A stretch of DNA of 64,000 nt from Nitrospirillum amazonense (GTDB lineage: Bacteria; Pseudomonadota; Alphaproteobacteria; Azospirillales; Azospirillaceae): contig NZ_VITN01000014.1 of NCBI RefSeq assembly GCF_007828045.1, positions 62,001-126,000 of the forward strand, given 5' to 3'. A program made the translations under genes and the position numbers. Below, in pieces: positions 7,843 to 16,306 of this stretch; within the stretch, counting starts at the first letter, position 1; every line of letters starts with the position of its first letter. The notes beneath the pieces are model-generated. The model was given only the letters and a program-made list of their open reading frames with translations, was not told where the DNA came from and did no database searches.

Positions 7843-10038
7843 TCAGGTCATTTCCGGCAGATGGTCCAGGACTTTGTCCAAGGTGACGGGATAGTCGCGC
7901 ACCCGGACGCCGGTGGCGTTGTAGACGGCGTTGGCCACCGCCGCCCCCACGCCGCAGATGCCCAGCTCGCCCACGCCCTTGGCCTTCATGGGCGAGGAAA
8001 TGGGATCGACCTCATCCAGGAAGACCACCTCCTGGTGCGGGATGTCCGCATGCACCGGCACCTCGTATCCCGCCAGGTCATGGTTGACGAAGAAGCCTCG
8101 GCGCTTGTCCACCGCCAGTTCTTCCATCAGGGCCGCCCCCGCCCCCATGGTCATGGCGCCGATGACCTGGCTGCGTGCCGACTTGGGGTTCAAGATGCGT
8201 CCGGCGGCACAGACCGCCAGCATGCGGCGCAGCCGGATCTCACCCGTGGCGCTGTCCACCGCCACCTCCACGAAATGGCCGGCGAAGGTGGATTGCTGGT
8301 ACTTCTTGTCCAGGTCGCCGTATTCGATCTGGTCTTCCGCCACCAGGTCACCATCCTTGGCCGCCTGGGCCAGCGGTACGGTGTGCCCGCCGGATGAGAC
8401 ATGTCCATCGGCGAAGTGCGGCTCGGCGGCGTTGAAGCCCAGCTTGCGCGCCACGGACTGGCGCAGCTTCATGCACGCGGCATAGACGCCCGCCGTCGAA
8501 TTGTTGGCGCCCCACTGCCCGCCGGAGCCGCAGGAAACGGGGAAGTTGCTGTCACCCAGGCGCACCGCCACCTTGTCCAGCGGCACGCCCATGGTTTCCG
8601 CCGCCGTCTGGGCGATGATGGTGTAGGTGCCGGTACCGATGTCGGTCATGTCCGTTTCCACCGTCACCATGCCCTGGCCGTCCAGGCGGACGCGGGCGGC
8701 GGATTTGGTCACCAGGTTATTGCGGAAGCCCGCCGCCATGCCCATGCCCACCAGCCAGCGCCCCTCCCGCACGCTGGCGGGCTTTGGGTCGCGCTTGGCC
8801 CAGCCGAAGCGCTCGGCCCCCTGCCGCAGGCATTCCGTCAGCTGGCGTTGGGAGTAGGGGCGACCCGGCTTTTCCGGATCCTCTTGCGTGTCGTTCAGGA
8901 TGCGGAACTGGATGGGATCCATGCCCAGCTTTTCCGCCATTTCATCCATGGCGACCTCCAGGGCCATCAGGCCGGGCGCCTCGCCGGGGGCGCGCATGGC
9001 GTTGCCTTCCGGCAGGTCCAGCACGGCCAGGCGCATGGCGGTCAGGCGGTTGGCCCCGGCGTACAGCAGGCGGGTCTGCTGCACCGCCGTCTCCGGCTTG
9101 CCGCCGGGCAGATCGCCGGACCAGCTTTCGTGGCCGATGGCGGTGATCCTGCCCTCACGCGTGGCGCCGATGCGGATGCGCTGGATGGTGGCGGGACGAT
9201 GGGTGGTGTTGTTGAACATCAGCGGCCGGGTCAGCGCCACCTTCACCGGCCGCCCCGCCACCTTCGCGCCCAGGGCCGCCATCAGCGCGTCACTGCGCAC
9301 GAACAGCTTGCCGCCGAATCCGCCCCCGATGTAGGGCGAGATCAGCCGAATATTTTCCTCAGGTATGTTAAGGGTTTGCGAGACGTCCTTGACACCCCAG
9401 TTGATCATCTGGTTGGCGGTCCACAGGGTCAGCTTGTCGCCGTTCCAGGCCGCAATGGTGGCATGCGGCTCCATCATCGCGTGGCCCTGGTCGGGCGTCG
9501 TGTAGGTGGCGTCCAGCTGCACCGGCGCCGCAGTGTAGGCGCCATTGAAATCGCCCACCGTGCTGTCCGGTTCACCCTTGGCCACTGTCGCCCCGTTCCG
9601 GGCGGCTGCCAGATCATAGGCCCCGGCCTCCGCCTGATAGTCCACCTTGATCAGGCCGGCGGCGTCGCGTGCCTGCTCGAACGTCTCGGCCACCACCAGG
9701 GCCACGGCCTGGTGGTAGTGTTGGATTTCCGGTCCGCCCAGCAGGGCGGCGGTGTTCCACTTGCCCTTGCCCAGCGTGCCCGCGTTCTCCGCCGTCACGA
9801 CGGCGATGACGCCGGGGGCAACCTTGGCGGCGGCGATGTCCATGCGGCTGATGCGGCCCTTGGCGATGGCGGATCCCAGGATGAAGCCGTGGGCCTGGTT
9901 GGCCACCACATCGTGCCGCTCATAGGCGTAGGGCGCGGTGCCGGTGGTCTTCAGCGGCCCATCAATCCGGTCGGTGGCCTTGCCCACCACCTTCAACTGG
10001 TCGATGGGGTTGGCGGCGGCGGGTGTGTCGAACTTCAT
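7843..10038 (-). CDS. paoC: Periplasmic aldehyde oxidoreductase, molybdenum-binding subunit (PaoC-like)
   Basis: 731 residues from the ATG at 10038. Xanthine-dehydrogenase-family large subunit: an N-terminal a/b hammerhead domain (VGKATDRIDG, then TGTAPYAYE) and a Moco-binding domain with GGGFGGK, RAPGEAPG, the catalytic Glu in KGVGELGICG and the C-terminal GAAVANAV. It has no export signal of its own and would travel to the periplasm by hitch-hiking on the Tat-bearing iron-sulfur subunit, as in Escherichia coli PaoABC. The start lies 4 bases after the stop of the FAD-subunit gene. No XdhC/PaoD-type Moco-sulfurating chaperone gene is in the window. The substrate is likely an aromatic or broad range of aldehydes, by family only. 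Confidence 0.9.
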   Translation of the reverse strand: MKFDTPAAANPIDQLKVVGKATDRIDGPLKTTGTAPYAYERHDVVANQAHGFILGSAIAKGRISRMDIAAAKVAPGVIAVVTAENAGTLGKGKWNTAALLGGPEIQHYHQAVALVVAETFEQARDAAGLIKVDYQAEAGAYDLAAARNGATVAKGEPDSTVGDFNGAYTAAPVQLDATYTTPDQGHAMMEPHATIAAWNGDKLTLWTANQMINWGVKDVSQTLNIPEENIRLISPYIGGGFGGKLFVRSDALMAALGAKVAGRPVKVALTRPLMFNNTTHRPATIQRIRIGATREGRITAIGHESWSGDLPGGKPETAVQQTRLLYAGANRLTAMRLAVLDLPEGNAMRAPGEAPGLMALEVAMDEMAEKLGMDPIQFRILNDTQEDPEKPGRPYSQRQLTECLRQGAERFGWAKRDPKPASVREGRWLVGMGMAAGFRNNLVTKSAARVRLDGQGMVTVETDMTDIGTGTYTIIAQTAAETMGVPLDKVAVRLGDSNFPVSCGSGGQWGANNSTAGVYAACMKLRQSVARKLGFNAAEPHFADGHVSSGGHTVPLAQAAKDGDLVAEDQIEYGDLDKKYQQSTFAGHFVEVAVDSATGEIRLRRMLAVCAAGRILNPKSARSQVIGAMTMGAGAALMEELAVDKRRGFFVNHDLAGYEVPVHADIPHQEVVFLDEVDPISSPMKAKGVGELGICGVGAAVANAVYNATGVRVRDYPVTLDKVLDHLPEMT

Positions 10039-10042
10039 GGCG

Positions 10043-10993
10043 TCACCCCCTCGCCTCTGCCAGCACGGCGGCCAGCGTGCGTTCGGCCAGCCGAACCTTG
10101 AACCTGTTGTCGTCCGTGGGTCGGGCATCGGCCAGCAGGCCGGCGGTGACCGCCTTGGCGCCCTGTTTCATGTGCGCCTCCGCCGCCTCCACCCGCCAGG
10201 GCTTGGGCGCCACGCCGCCCAGCGCCACCCGGCCGGTGCCGTCGGGCTGCACGATGGCGGCGACGGAGACCAGCGCGAAGGCGTAGGAGGCGCGGTCACG
10301 CACCTTGTGATACAGCTGCGCGCCGCCCACCGGTTTGGGCAGGGTCACGGCCGTGATCAGTTCCCCCCGCTCCAGCGACGTTTCCACATGCGGCGTGTCG
10401 CCGGGCAGGCGGTGCAGCTCGGCAATGGGAATGGCGCGGGTGGCGCCGCCGGGCCGCACCGTTTCCACGGTCGCATCCAGCACCCGCATGGCCACGGCCA
10501 TATCGCTGGGGTGGGTGGCGATGCAGGCCTCGCTGGTGCCGACGACGCCCAGTTGGCGGCTGACACCGCCGATGGCGGAACAGCCGCTGCCGGGCTGGCG
10601 CTTGTTGCAGGGCTGGTTGGGGTCGTAGAAATAGGGGCAGCGGGTCCGTTGCAGCAGGTTGCCAGCCGTGGTGGCGACGTTGCGCAATTGGCCCGAGGCG
10701 CCGGCCACCAGGGCCCGGCTCAGCACGGCATAATGCCGGCGCACCCGCATGTCGGCCGCCAGGTCGGTGTTGCGCACCAGGGCGCCGACGCGCAGGCCGC
10801 CGTCCGGCGTTTCCTCGATCTTGTCCAGGCCCAGGCCGTTCACGTCGATCAGATGGGCTGGCGTCTCGATCTGCAGCTTCATCAAATCCAGCAGATTAGT
10901 GCCGCCGGCGATGAAGCGGGCGCCGGGTATGCTGGCCGCCTTGGCCGAGGCATCCGCCGGGGACGTGGCGCGTTCATAGGTGAAGGGCCTCAT
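10043..10993 (-). CDS. paoB: Aldehyde oxidoreductase, FAD-binding subunit with extra Fe-S insert (PaoB-like)
   Basis: 316 residues. The FAD_binding_5 (PCMH-type) signature is [11 protein letters not shown] near residue 30, with the [13 protein letters not shown] phosphate-binding stretch in the middle. A Cys-rich insert follows, with Cys in TRCPYF, QPCNK, GSGCSA and SEACIA. Such an insert binds an additional [4Fe-4S] cluster in PaoB and 4-hydroxybenzoyl-CoA reductase and is absent from ordinary XdhB. The C-terminal CO_deh_flav_C domain is intact. It passes electrons from the 2Fe-2S subunit to FAD and on to an acceptor. Genes upstream and downstream overlap or abut it. Confidence 0.9.
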   Translation of the reverse strand: MRPFTYERATSPADASAKAASIPGARFIAGGTNLLDLMKLQIETPAHLIDVNGLGLDKIEETPDGGLRVGALVRNTDLAADMRVRRHYAVLSRALVAGASGQLRNVATTAGNLLQRTRCPYFYDPNQPCNKRQPGSGCSAIGGVSRQLGVVGTSEACIATHPSDMAVAMRVLDATVETVRPGGATRAIPIAELHRLPGDTPHVETSLERGELITAVTLPKPVGGAQLYHKVRDRASYAFALVSVAAIVQPDGTGRVALGGVAPKPWRVEAAEAHMKQGAKAVTAGLLADARPTDDNRFKVRLAERTLAAVLAEARG

Positions 10994-11694
10994 GCCGGAT
11001 CCCTCCCGTTCTGTTGGTCCGCCATCTTCTGGCCGGCCACCTCGGTCATGGCCTCCAGGATGTTGGAATAGGCGCCGCAGCGGCAGACGTTGCCGCTCAT
11101 GCGTTCCCGCATCTCGGCGTTGGTGGCCTGGGGTGCGTCCGTCAGGCTGGCGGTGACATGGCTGGGGATGCCGGCCTTGATCTCATCCAGCACGGCAACG
11201 GCGGAGCAGATTTGGCCCGGCGTGCAGTAACCGCACTGGTACCCGTCATGCTTCACGAAGGCGGCCTGCATGGGGTGCAGCTTGGCCGGCGTGCCCAGTC
11301 CCTCCACCGTCGTGACGCTGCCACCCTCATGCATGACGGCCAGGGTCAGGCAGGAATTGATGCGCCGGCCATCGACAATGACGGTGCAGGCGCCGCACTG
11401 GCCATGGTCGCAGCCCTTCTTAGTGCCAGTCAGGCGCAGATGCTCGCGCAGCGCGTCCAGCAGGGTGGTGCGGGTGTCCATCTCCAACGTCTGCGCCGCG
11501 CCGTTCACGGTAAGGGACACGCGGTTCATCACAGGGTTCATGATGGGCACCGGACCAGGATGGGGGGCCGATGGCACATCGGCGTCAGCGGGCATAGCCT
11601 GGCCGTGCCGCGGCGTCGCCGTCAAGGCGGCGGACGCCGCCGCCCCCAGCAGCAATCCGCGCCGGCTGACATCGGCATTCCCATGATTTCGCAT
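10990..11694 (-). CDS. paoA: Aldehyde oxidoreductase, 2Fe-2S subunit with Tat signal (PaoA-like)
   Basis: 234 residues from the ATG at 11694. A Tat signal ([12 protein letters not shown], twin Arg at residues 11-12) precedes a plant-type ferredoxin domain ([11 protein letters not shown] with a later Cys) and the all-helical second 2Fe-2S domain ([10 protein letters not shown] with CRCG). This subunit carries the folded heterotrimer through the Tat pore and shuttles electrons from Moco to FAD. First gene of a three-gene operon (ATGA overlap with the FAD subunit). The 185-base divergent region to the quinone-oxidoreductase-like gene at 11880 probably holds both promoters; no clear boxes were seen. 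Confidence 0.92.
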   Translation of the reverse strand: MRNHGNADVSRRGLLLGAAASAALTATPRHGQAMPADADVPSAPHPGPVPIMNPVMNRVSLTVNGAAQTLEMDTRTTLLDALREHLRLTGTKKGCDHGQCGACTVIVDGRRINSCLTLAVMHEGGSVTTVEGLGTPAKLHPMQAAFVKHDGYQCGYCTPGQICSAVAVLDEIKAGIPSHVTASLTDAPQATNAEMRERMSGNVCRCGAYSNILEAMTEVAGQKMADQQNGRDPA

Positions 11695-11879
11695 GTCGTC
11701 CCCTCTGCTGTCGTCCCCTCTGCCAGCCACCAACACGGCAACGCGATGCCGCCAAGGTGCCGCTTCTGAACCCGGCAGGGCCGGCTTGGTTCCCATCGCC
11801 CCTGGTCACAAACGCGGAACCATAACCGGGATGGTGGGTTTTGCTGCCCCATCATCCCCACGCAAGAGAGGAGGCTCCG

Positions 11880-12800
11880 ATGCAGGCGGTGCGTATCCAC
11901 AGCTTTGGCGGGACCGAGGTTCTGACGCTGGAAGATGTGCCCAAGCCCGAGCCCGGCGACTATGAGGTGCTGGTCCGGGTACAGGCGGCCAGCGTGAACC
12001 CAGTCGATTACAAGATCCGCAATGGCAAGTATCTACCGGCCGACCAGTTGCCCCTGACCCTGGGCCGCGACATGTGCGGCACGGTCGAGAAATGCGGCCG
12101 CGCCGTCACCGGCTACGCGGAGGGGGACGCGGTCTTCGCCATGCTGCCCACCGACCGGGGCGGTTATGCCGAATACGTGGTGGCCAACGTCGCCCATTGC
12201 GCGCCCAAGCCGGAGCGGCTGGACGCCATCCAGGCCGCCGCCGTCCCGCTGGCGGCCCTGACGGCCTGGCAAGGCCTGTTCGACCATGGCCGCCTGAAGG
12301 GCGGGCAACGGGTGCTGGTTCATGGTGCTGCCGGCGGCGTGGGCCATTTCGCCGTGCAGTTCGCGAAGGCCTATGGTGCCACGGTCTACGCCACCTGTTC
12401 CGAAGGGGATCTGGAATGGGTGCGGTCGCTGGGCGTGGACCAGGCTATCGACTACAAGAACCAGCGCTTTGAGGATGAGGTGCCGGAGGTTGACCTGGTT
12501 TATGACCTGGTGGCGGGGGAAACCCAGGACCGGTCGTGGTCGGTGTTGAAACAGGGCGGCATCTTGGTTTCCACCCTGACCGAGCCGTCGGCCGACAAGG
12601 CCCGGGAGCATGGCGCCGAGGGCACGCGCTACACCGCCCATCCCGATGGCCGCCAGTTGGCGGAGATCGGGCGCCTCATCGACGCCGGGCGGGTGCGGAT
12701 ACAGATCGACAAGGTCTTCGCCCTGGAAGAAGCGGCGGAAGCGGAGCATGTGCTGGAGGACGAGCATGTGCGCGGGAAGGTGGTGCTCAAGGTCGCTTGA
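11880..12800 (+). CDS. NADP-dependent zinc-free alcohol dehydrogenase / quinone oxidoreductase (MDR family)
   Basis: 306 residues from the ATG at 11880, preceded by GAGAGGAGG. The medium-chain dehydrogenase/reductase fold is shown by the GroES-like N-terminus (VQAASVNPVDYKIRNG), the catalytic-domain entry (LGRDMCGTVEKCG) and the Rossmann motif VLVHGAAGGVGHFAVQFAKAYGA. The Cys/His/Glu set that binds structural and catalytic zinc in true alcohol dehydrogenases is missing, which places it with NADPH:quinone reductases and enoyl reductases. Cytosolic. It is divergent from the paoABC-like operon and could share aldehyde or enal metabolism with it; this is inference. Confidence 0.88.
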   Translation: MQAVRIHSFGGTEVLTLEDVPKPEPGDYEVLVRVQAASVNPVDYKIRNGKYLPADQLPLTLGRDMCGTVEKCGRAVTGYAEGDAVFAMLPTDRGGYAEYVVANVAHCAPKPERLDAIQAAAVPLAALTAWQGLFDHGRLKGGQRVLVHGAAGGVGHFAVQFAKAYGATVYATCSEGDLEWVRSLGVDQAIDYKNQRFEDEVPEVDLVYDLVAGETQDRSWSVLKQGGILVSTLTEPSADKAREHGAEGTRYTAHPDGRQLAEIGRLIDAGRVRIQIDKVFALEEAAEAEHVLEDEHVRGKVVLKVA

Positions 12801-12817
12801 GACCCGGGCGGCGGGCT

Positions 12818-13813
12818 TCAGGGCCCGCCGTGACCGCCCGTGGCGCCGAAGACCTGACCGGTGGAGAAGGTGTCCTCGTTGCTGGCCAGCAGCACGTAGA
12901 GCGCCGCCAGCTCCGCCGGCTGGCCCGGCCGGCCCAGGGGCGTATCCGACCCGAAGGTCACCAGTTTTTCCGGTGGCTGGCCGCCGCTGGGCTGCAGGGG
13001 CGTCCACACCGGGCCCGGCGCGACGGCGTTCACGCGGATGCCCTTCTTGGCCAACTGCTTGGCCAGGCCCTTGGTGAAAATCATGATGGCGCCCTTGGTC
13101 GCCGAATAGTCCAGGATGTTGGGCGACGGGTCGTAGGCGTTGACCGAAGCGGTGTTGATGATGGCCGCCCCTTTGCCCAGGTGCGCCATGGCCGCCTTGG
13201 TGATCCAGAACATGGCGTAGACGTTGGTCTTGAAGGTGTCGTCGAACTGCTCGCTGCTGATGTCGGTGAGGCTGTCCACCGAATGCTGCCGGGCGGCATT
13301 GTTGACCAGGATGTCCAGTCCCCCCAGTTCGCGGGCGGCGTCCGCCACCAGCTTCTGGCAGAAGGCCTCGTTCCGGATGTCGCCCGGCAGGGGCACGGCC
13401 TTGCGCCCCGCGTCCTGGATCAGCGTCACCACTTCCTTGGCGTCAGGTTCCTCCACCGGCAGGTAGCCGAAGGCCACGTCAGCCCCCTCGCGGGCGAAGG
13501 CGATGGCGGCGGCGCGACCGATGCCGCTGTCGCCGCCCGTGATCAGCGCCTTGCGCCCCGCCAGGCGGCCGGATCCCTTGTAACTTTCCTCGCCATGGTC
13601 CGGCCTGGGGTTCATGCGGCTGGCCAGGCCCGGCGGTTCCTGCTGTTCCTGCTTGGGAAAGGGCGGACTGGGATAATCGGGCGCCGGGCGTTTGCCACCG
13701 GCGGTCGCGGGCACCGCCTGGGCGGGGGCCGCCGTGAAACCCGCCATCGCCGTGCCCGCCGCCAAACCGCCGATGACGGCGCGACGGGAGGTGCCGTTGC
13801 CTTCTTCGCTCAT
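12818..13813 (-). CDS. SDR-family oxidoreductase with N-terminal Tat-like signal
   Basis: 331 residues from the ATG at 13813. Residues 9-35 form a Tat-like signal (TSRRAVIGGLAAGTAMAGF, then APAQA). A Pro-rich linker (PDYPSPPFPKQEQQ) is followed by a short-chain dehydrogenase domain: TGGDSGIGRAAAIAFAREGA for NAD(P) binding, NNAARQ, a catalytic Ser, and Tyr-x-x-x-Lys in YSATKGAIM. The domain resembles the YghA/YhdF group of stress-linked SDRs, some of which carry similar N-terminal extensions. Export of an NAD(P)-dependent enzyme to the periplasm is odd, because free NAD(P) is scarce there. It is convergent with the MDR gene and divergent from the complex-I-domain gene. Confidence 0.85.
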   Translation of the reverse strand: MSEEGNGTSRRAVIGGLAAGTAMAGFTAAPAQAVPATAGGKRPAPDYPSPPFPKQEQQEPPGLASRMNPRPDHGEESYKGSGRLAGRKALITGGDSGIGRAAAIAFAREGADVAFGYLPVEEPDAKEVVTLIQDAGRKAVPLPGDIRNEAFCQKLVADAARELGGLDILVNNAARQHSVDSLTDISSEQFDDTFKTNVYAMFWITKAAMAHLGKGAAIINTASVNAYDPSPNILDYSATKGAIMIFTKGLAKQLAKKGIRVNAVAPGPVWTPLQPSGGQPPEKLVTFGSDTPLGRPGQPAELAALYVLLASNEDTFSTGQVFGATGGHGGP

Positions 13814-13935
13814 GATCCTGCCTCCGCAAGGGGTGTGCGGCGTCAACAGGCGCAATCGCGACGGGTTCCGTTTCGCCGGGTCCAAAAGGCCAGGGCTCGG
13901 GAACGAAGCCCGGCAATGGCGCTTAAGCATGCGGT

Positions 13936-13951
13936 CCCCCCATGCGGGGGG
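13936..13951 (+). promoter_or_regulatory. GC hairpin in the leader of the complex-I-domain gene
   Basis: CCCCCC-ATGC-GGGGGG, a perfect 6-bp stem with a tetraloop, lies about 13 bases upstream of the GGAGGTG ribosome site at 13965. A hairpin there could modulate translation or mRNA stability. No T-tract follows, so it is not a standard terminator. Confidence 0.4.
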
Positions 13952-13974
13952 TGACGCCCTGTTGGAGGTGACGC

Positions 13975-14568
13975 ATGACCAAGCCGCTTCGGTCCCCAGG
14001 CGATCCCCTGGGCATCCCGGTCCCGCTCCGCGCCTATATCCGCCGGCCGGCGCCGGCCACGATGCAGAACGCGCCGGGCCGCAAAATGTCCTGGATTTTG
14101 ACTTATGAGGCCAAGCACACCCATGAAACCGATCCGCTGATGGGCTGGAAGGGCGGCGGCGACCCGCAGATGGACGTCTTCCTCGCCTTCGACAAGCTGC
14201 AAGAGGCGGTGGACTATGCGGAGCGGCACAACCTTCCTTATGAAATCAGCGATCCGGAGGAACGGCCGCGCCCCCTACCCCGGCCGCAGACCCACCAGAT
14301 GCGCCAGGTGCTGAGTGGCCCCACCCTGGCGCCGGCCCGCAAGGAGGACCCCAGAATCCGGGGGCACGAGACCGTGGTGACGACACCCGGCCCGGTCGTG
14401 CCGCAGGCCATGGCCCAGGGCCAGAAGGCGTTGGTGGACCAGGCCAATGCCCCGCCGCCCTATGTGCCCAACCGCGACGTGGTGGGTGACGCCAGCGAGG
14501 ACTCCTTCCCCGCCAGCGACCCGCCCTCCTGGACGCCTGTGACGGGAGAGGCCAAGAAAACGGTCTAA
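13975..14568 (+). CDS. NDUFS4-like (complex I ETC subunit domain) protein with disordered tail
   Basis: 197 residues; ATG at 13975 after a strong GGAGGTG. Residues 17-90 match the ETC_C1_NDUFS4 pattern: AYIRRPAPATMQNAPG, W-x-L-x-Y-E, DPLMGWKGGGDPQMDV, then F-x-K-L-x-EAVDYAERHNLPYEI. This is the fold of accessory subunit NDUFS4 of alphaproteobacterial and mitochondrial complex I. The remaining 100 residues are Pro-rich and low in complexity and end in SEDSFPASDPPSWTP, a motif known from small alphaproteobacterial proteins of unknown function. The genuine NdufS4 homologue ends shortly after the fold, so this is probably a paralogue with a separate task, perhaps in a stress response alongside the divergent SDR. 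Confidence 0.75.
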   Translation: MTKPLRSPGDPLGIPVPLRAYIRRPAPATMQNAPGRKMSWILTYEAKHTHETDPLMGWKGGGDPQMDVFLAFDKLQEAVDYAERHNLPYEISDPEERPRPLPRPQTHQMRQVLSGPTLAPARKEDPRIRGHETVVTTPGPVVPQAMAQGQKALVDQANAPPPYVPNRDVVGDASEDSFPASDPPSWTPVTGEAKKTV

Positions 14569-14595
14569 CGGCATCATTTTTTTCGGCGCGCCAGG

Positions 14596-14621
14596 GGAAT
14601 ATCCCGCCGGTCCCACCCGTC
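14596..14621 (+). promoter_or_regulatory. ECF-type promoter of the cytochrome conduit operon
   Basis: GGAAT (14596-14600), 17 bases, CGTC (14618-14621), 30 bases before the cytochrome c start. It has the same two boxes and spacing as five other sites in the window, including one before the ECF sigma gene at 50500. A T-rich stretch (TTTTTTTC) lies just upstream, like the AT-rich blocks before two of the other copies. Confidence 0.7.
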
Positions 14622-14651
14622 AGAGGGGACAGGGACTTAGGGAGCCGCTGT

Positions 14652-15071
14652 ATGACGCCGAGACAAAACCTGTTTTCCGCCGCGCTGATGTCGGTCTTGG
14701 CCGTCGGGGGCGCCAGCACCGCGCGCGCCGCTGGCGACGCCGCCAACGGCGCCGCCGTCTTCAAGAAATGCGCCGCCTGCCATTCGGCGGAGCAAGGCGT
14801 GAACAAGGTGGGGCCCAGCCTGTTCGGCGTGGTCGGCCGTCCGGCCGGCAGCATCAGCGGCTACAGCTATTCCCCCGCCGTGCGGCAGGCGGCGGCCAAG
14901 GGCCTGGTGTGGAGCGAAGAGACCATCGTCGCCTACCTGGCCAACCCACACAAATACCTGGGCGATTTCGTCGGCGACCCATCCGTTTCGAACAAGATGC
15001 CTTTCAGTCTGGCGGATGAGCAGCAGCGCCGGGACGTGGTGGCCTACCTCAAATCCCTGGCGCCGCAATGA
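14652..15071 (+). CDS. Periplasmic monoheme cytochrome c (class I)
   Basis: 139 residues. A signal peptide (MTPRQNLFSAALMSVLAVGG, ending STARA) is followed by a class I cytochrome c with the heme site C40-A-A-C43-H44 and a distal Met in NKMPFSL near the C-terminal third; the fold ends with VVAYLKSL. It resembles cytochrome c2/cy-type soluble carriers. It is first in a three-gene operon and its stop overlaps the start of the decaheme gene (ATGA). By position it should carry electrons between the inner-membrane chain and the decaheme MtrA/PioA-like protein, taking the place that the HiPIP PioC or CymA holds in other systems. Confidence 0.92.
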   Translation: MTPRQNLFSAALMSVLAVGGASTARAAGDAANGAAVFKKCAACHSAEQGVNKVGPSLFGVVGRPAGSISGYSYSPAVRQAAAKGLVWSEETIVAYLANPHKYLGDFVGDPSVSNKMPFSLADEQQRRDVVAYLKSLAPQ

Positions 15072-16306
15072 GGCGCGCGATCGTCCTGGGCCTGCTATTG
15101 GTTGGCCTGCTGATGGCTGGCGGCATTGCGGACTTGGCCCGGGCTGAGGCGCTCGTGCTGCCGCCTGATCAGGCGGCCCTGCGGAATGAGATGGCGCGCA
15201 TCCATGCGGGCCATGTGGACGCCGACGCCCTGCAACGCATCGACAGCGACATCGCCGCCATGCCCCCGGGCGCGGCGCACATGGGCATGGCGACGGGCGG
15301 CATGGCGACGCAAGCCCCCTACCCCAGCCTGAAGGCCGCCCAATTCACCCCAGCGCCGGCCCCGCAGCCGGCGGCGTCAAAATGGACGCGCCTGGCCAGC
15401 TACGCCCCTGACACACCCAAGGCCGACGCCCCCAAGGGCGACGCGCCCAAGGCGGACGCCAAGCCGCAGCGCACCTATGTCGGGCGCGAGACGTGCGAGA
15501 GCTGCCACCAGCAAGAGGCGACCAACTGGGCGCACACCATCCACGCCAAGGTGTTCGAGCAGAACCCCCGCACGGAGCTGCAGGCGCAGAATTGCGAAGC
15601 CTGCCACGGCCCGGGTTCGGCCCATGTCGAGGATCCCTCGGACCTCACCACCATCATCAGCTTTTCCAAGAAAAGCAAAACCCCGGTGGCGGAGCAGAAC
15701 GGCCAGTGCCTGACCTGCCATGCCGGCGGCCAGCGCATCTTCTGGCATGACAGCATCCACGACAGCAATCAGCTGGGCTGCGCCGATTGCCACAACCCCA
15801 TGACCACCTTCGGCGCGCGCGGCCTGACGGCACGGGAAAGCATCAACGAGACCTGTTTCCAGTGCCACAAGGCCCAGCATGCGGAGTTCGCCCGCCGGTC
15901 GCACATGCCCCTGCTGGAGGGCAAGCTGAGCTGCACCGACTGCCACAACCCGCACGGCTCGACCACGGCGCCCCTGCTGAAGGCCGATAGCGTGAACGAG
16001 GTCTGCTTTACCTGTCATGCCGACAAGCGCGGCCCCTTCCTGTTCGAGCATGCGCCGGTGCGCGAAAGCTGCCTGAACTGCCATTCGCCGCACGGGTCCA
16101 ACTTCGAGAACCTGCTGAACGCGCCGCGCCCGGTGCTGTGCCAGCAGTGCCACTCGCAGGATGGCCACCCGGGAAGCCTGCTTACGGCCGGCAACATGGC
16201 GCGCGGCCCCATGCCCGACCCGCGCCTGATCGCCACCAGCTGCCAGACCTGCCACGTCAACATCCACGGGTCCAACAGTCCCTCCGGCGCACGGTTCGAA
16301 CGATGA
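15068..16306 (+). CDS. Decaheme c-type cytochrome (MtrA/PioA/DmsE family)
   Basis: 412 residues. Signal peptide to about residue 26, then an Ala/Pro-rich extension with KADAPK-type repeats to about residue 135. Exactly ten CXXCH motifs follow, the first at Cys143 (CESCH) and the last near the C-terminus (CQTCH); extra His residues between them can serve as distal ligands. Ten hemes and the pairing with an MtrB-like barrel define the MtrA/PioA group, which forms an electron wire through the outer membrane. The long N-terminal extension before the first heme recalls PioA of phototrophic iron oxidisers rather than the shorter Shewanella MtrA. ATGA overlaps join it to both neighbours. Confidence 0.95.
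   Translation: MRRAIVLGLLLVGLLMAGGIADLARAEALVLPPDQAALRNEMARIHAGHVDADALQRIDSDIAAMPPGAAHMGMATGGMATQAPYPSLKAAQFTPAPAPQPAASKWTRLASYAPDTPKADAPKGDAPKADAKPQRTYVGRETCESCHQQEATNWAHTIHAKVFEQNPRTELQAQNCEACHGPGSAHVEDPSDLTTIISFSKKSKTPVAEQNGQCLTCHAGGQRIFWHDSIHDSNQLGCADCHNPMTTFGARGLTARESINETCFQCHKAQHAEFARRSHMPLLEGKLSCTDCHNPHGSTTAPLLKADSVNEVCFTCHADKRGPFLFEHAPVRESCLNCHSPHGSNFENLLNAPRPVLCQQCHSQDGHPGSLLTAGNMARGPMPDPRLIATSCQTCHVNIHGSNSPSGARFER

Noticed and set aside
8401-10101. Open frame of about 566 codons on the plus strand
   Set aside because: Antisense to the molybdenum subunit gene, with no recognisable domain or ribosome site.
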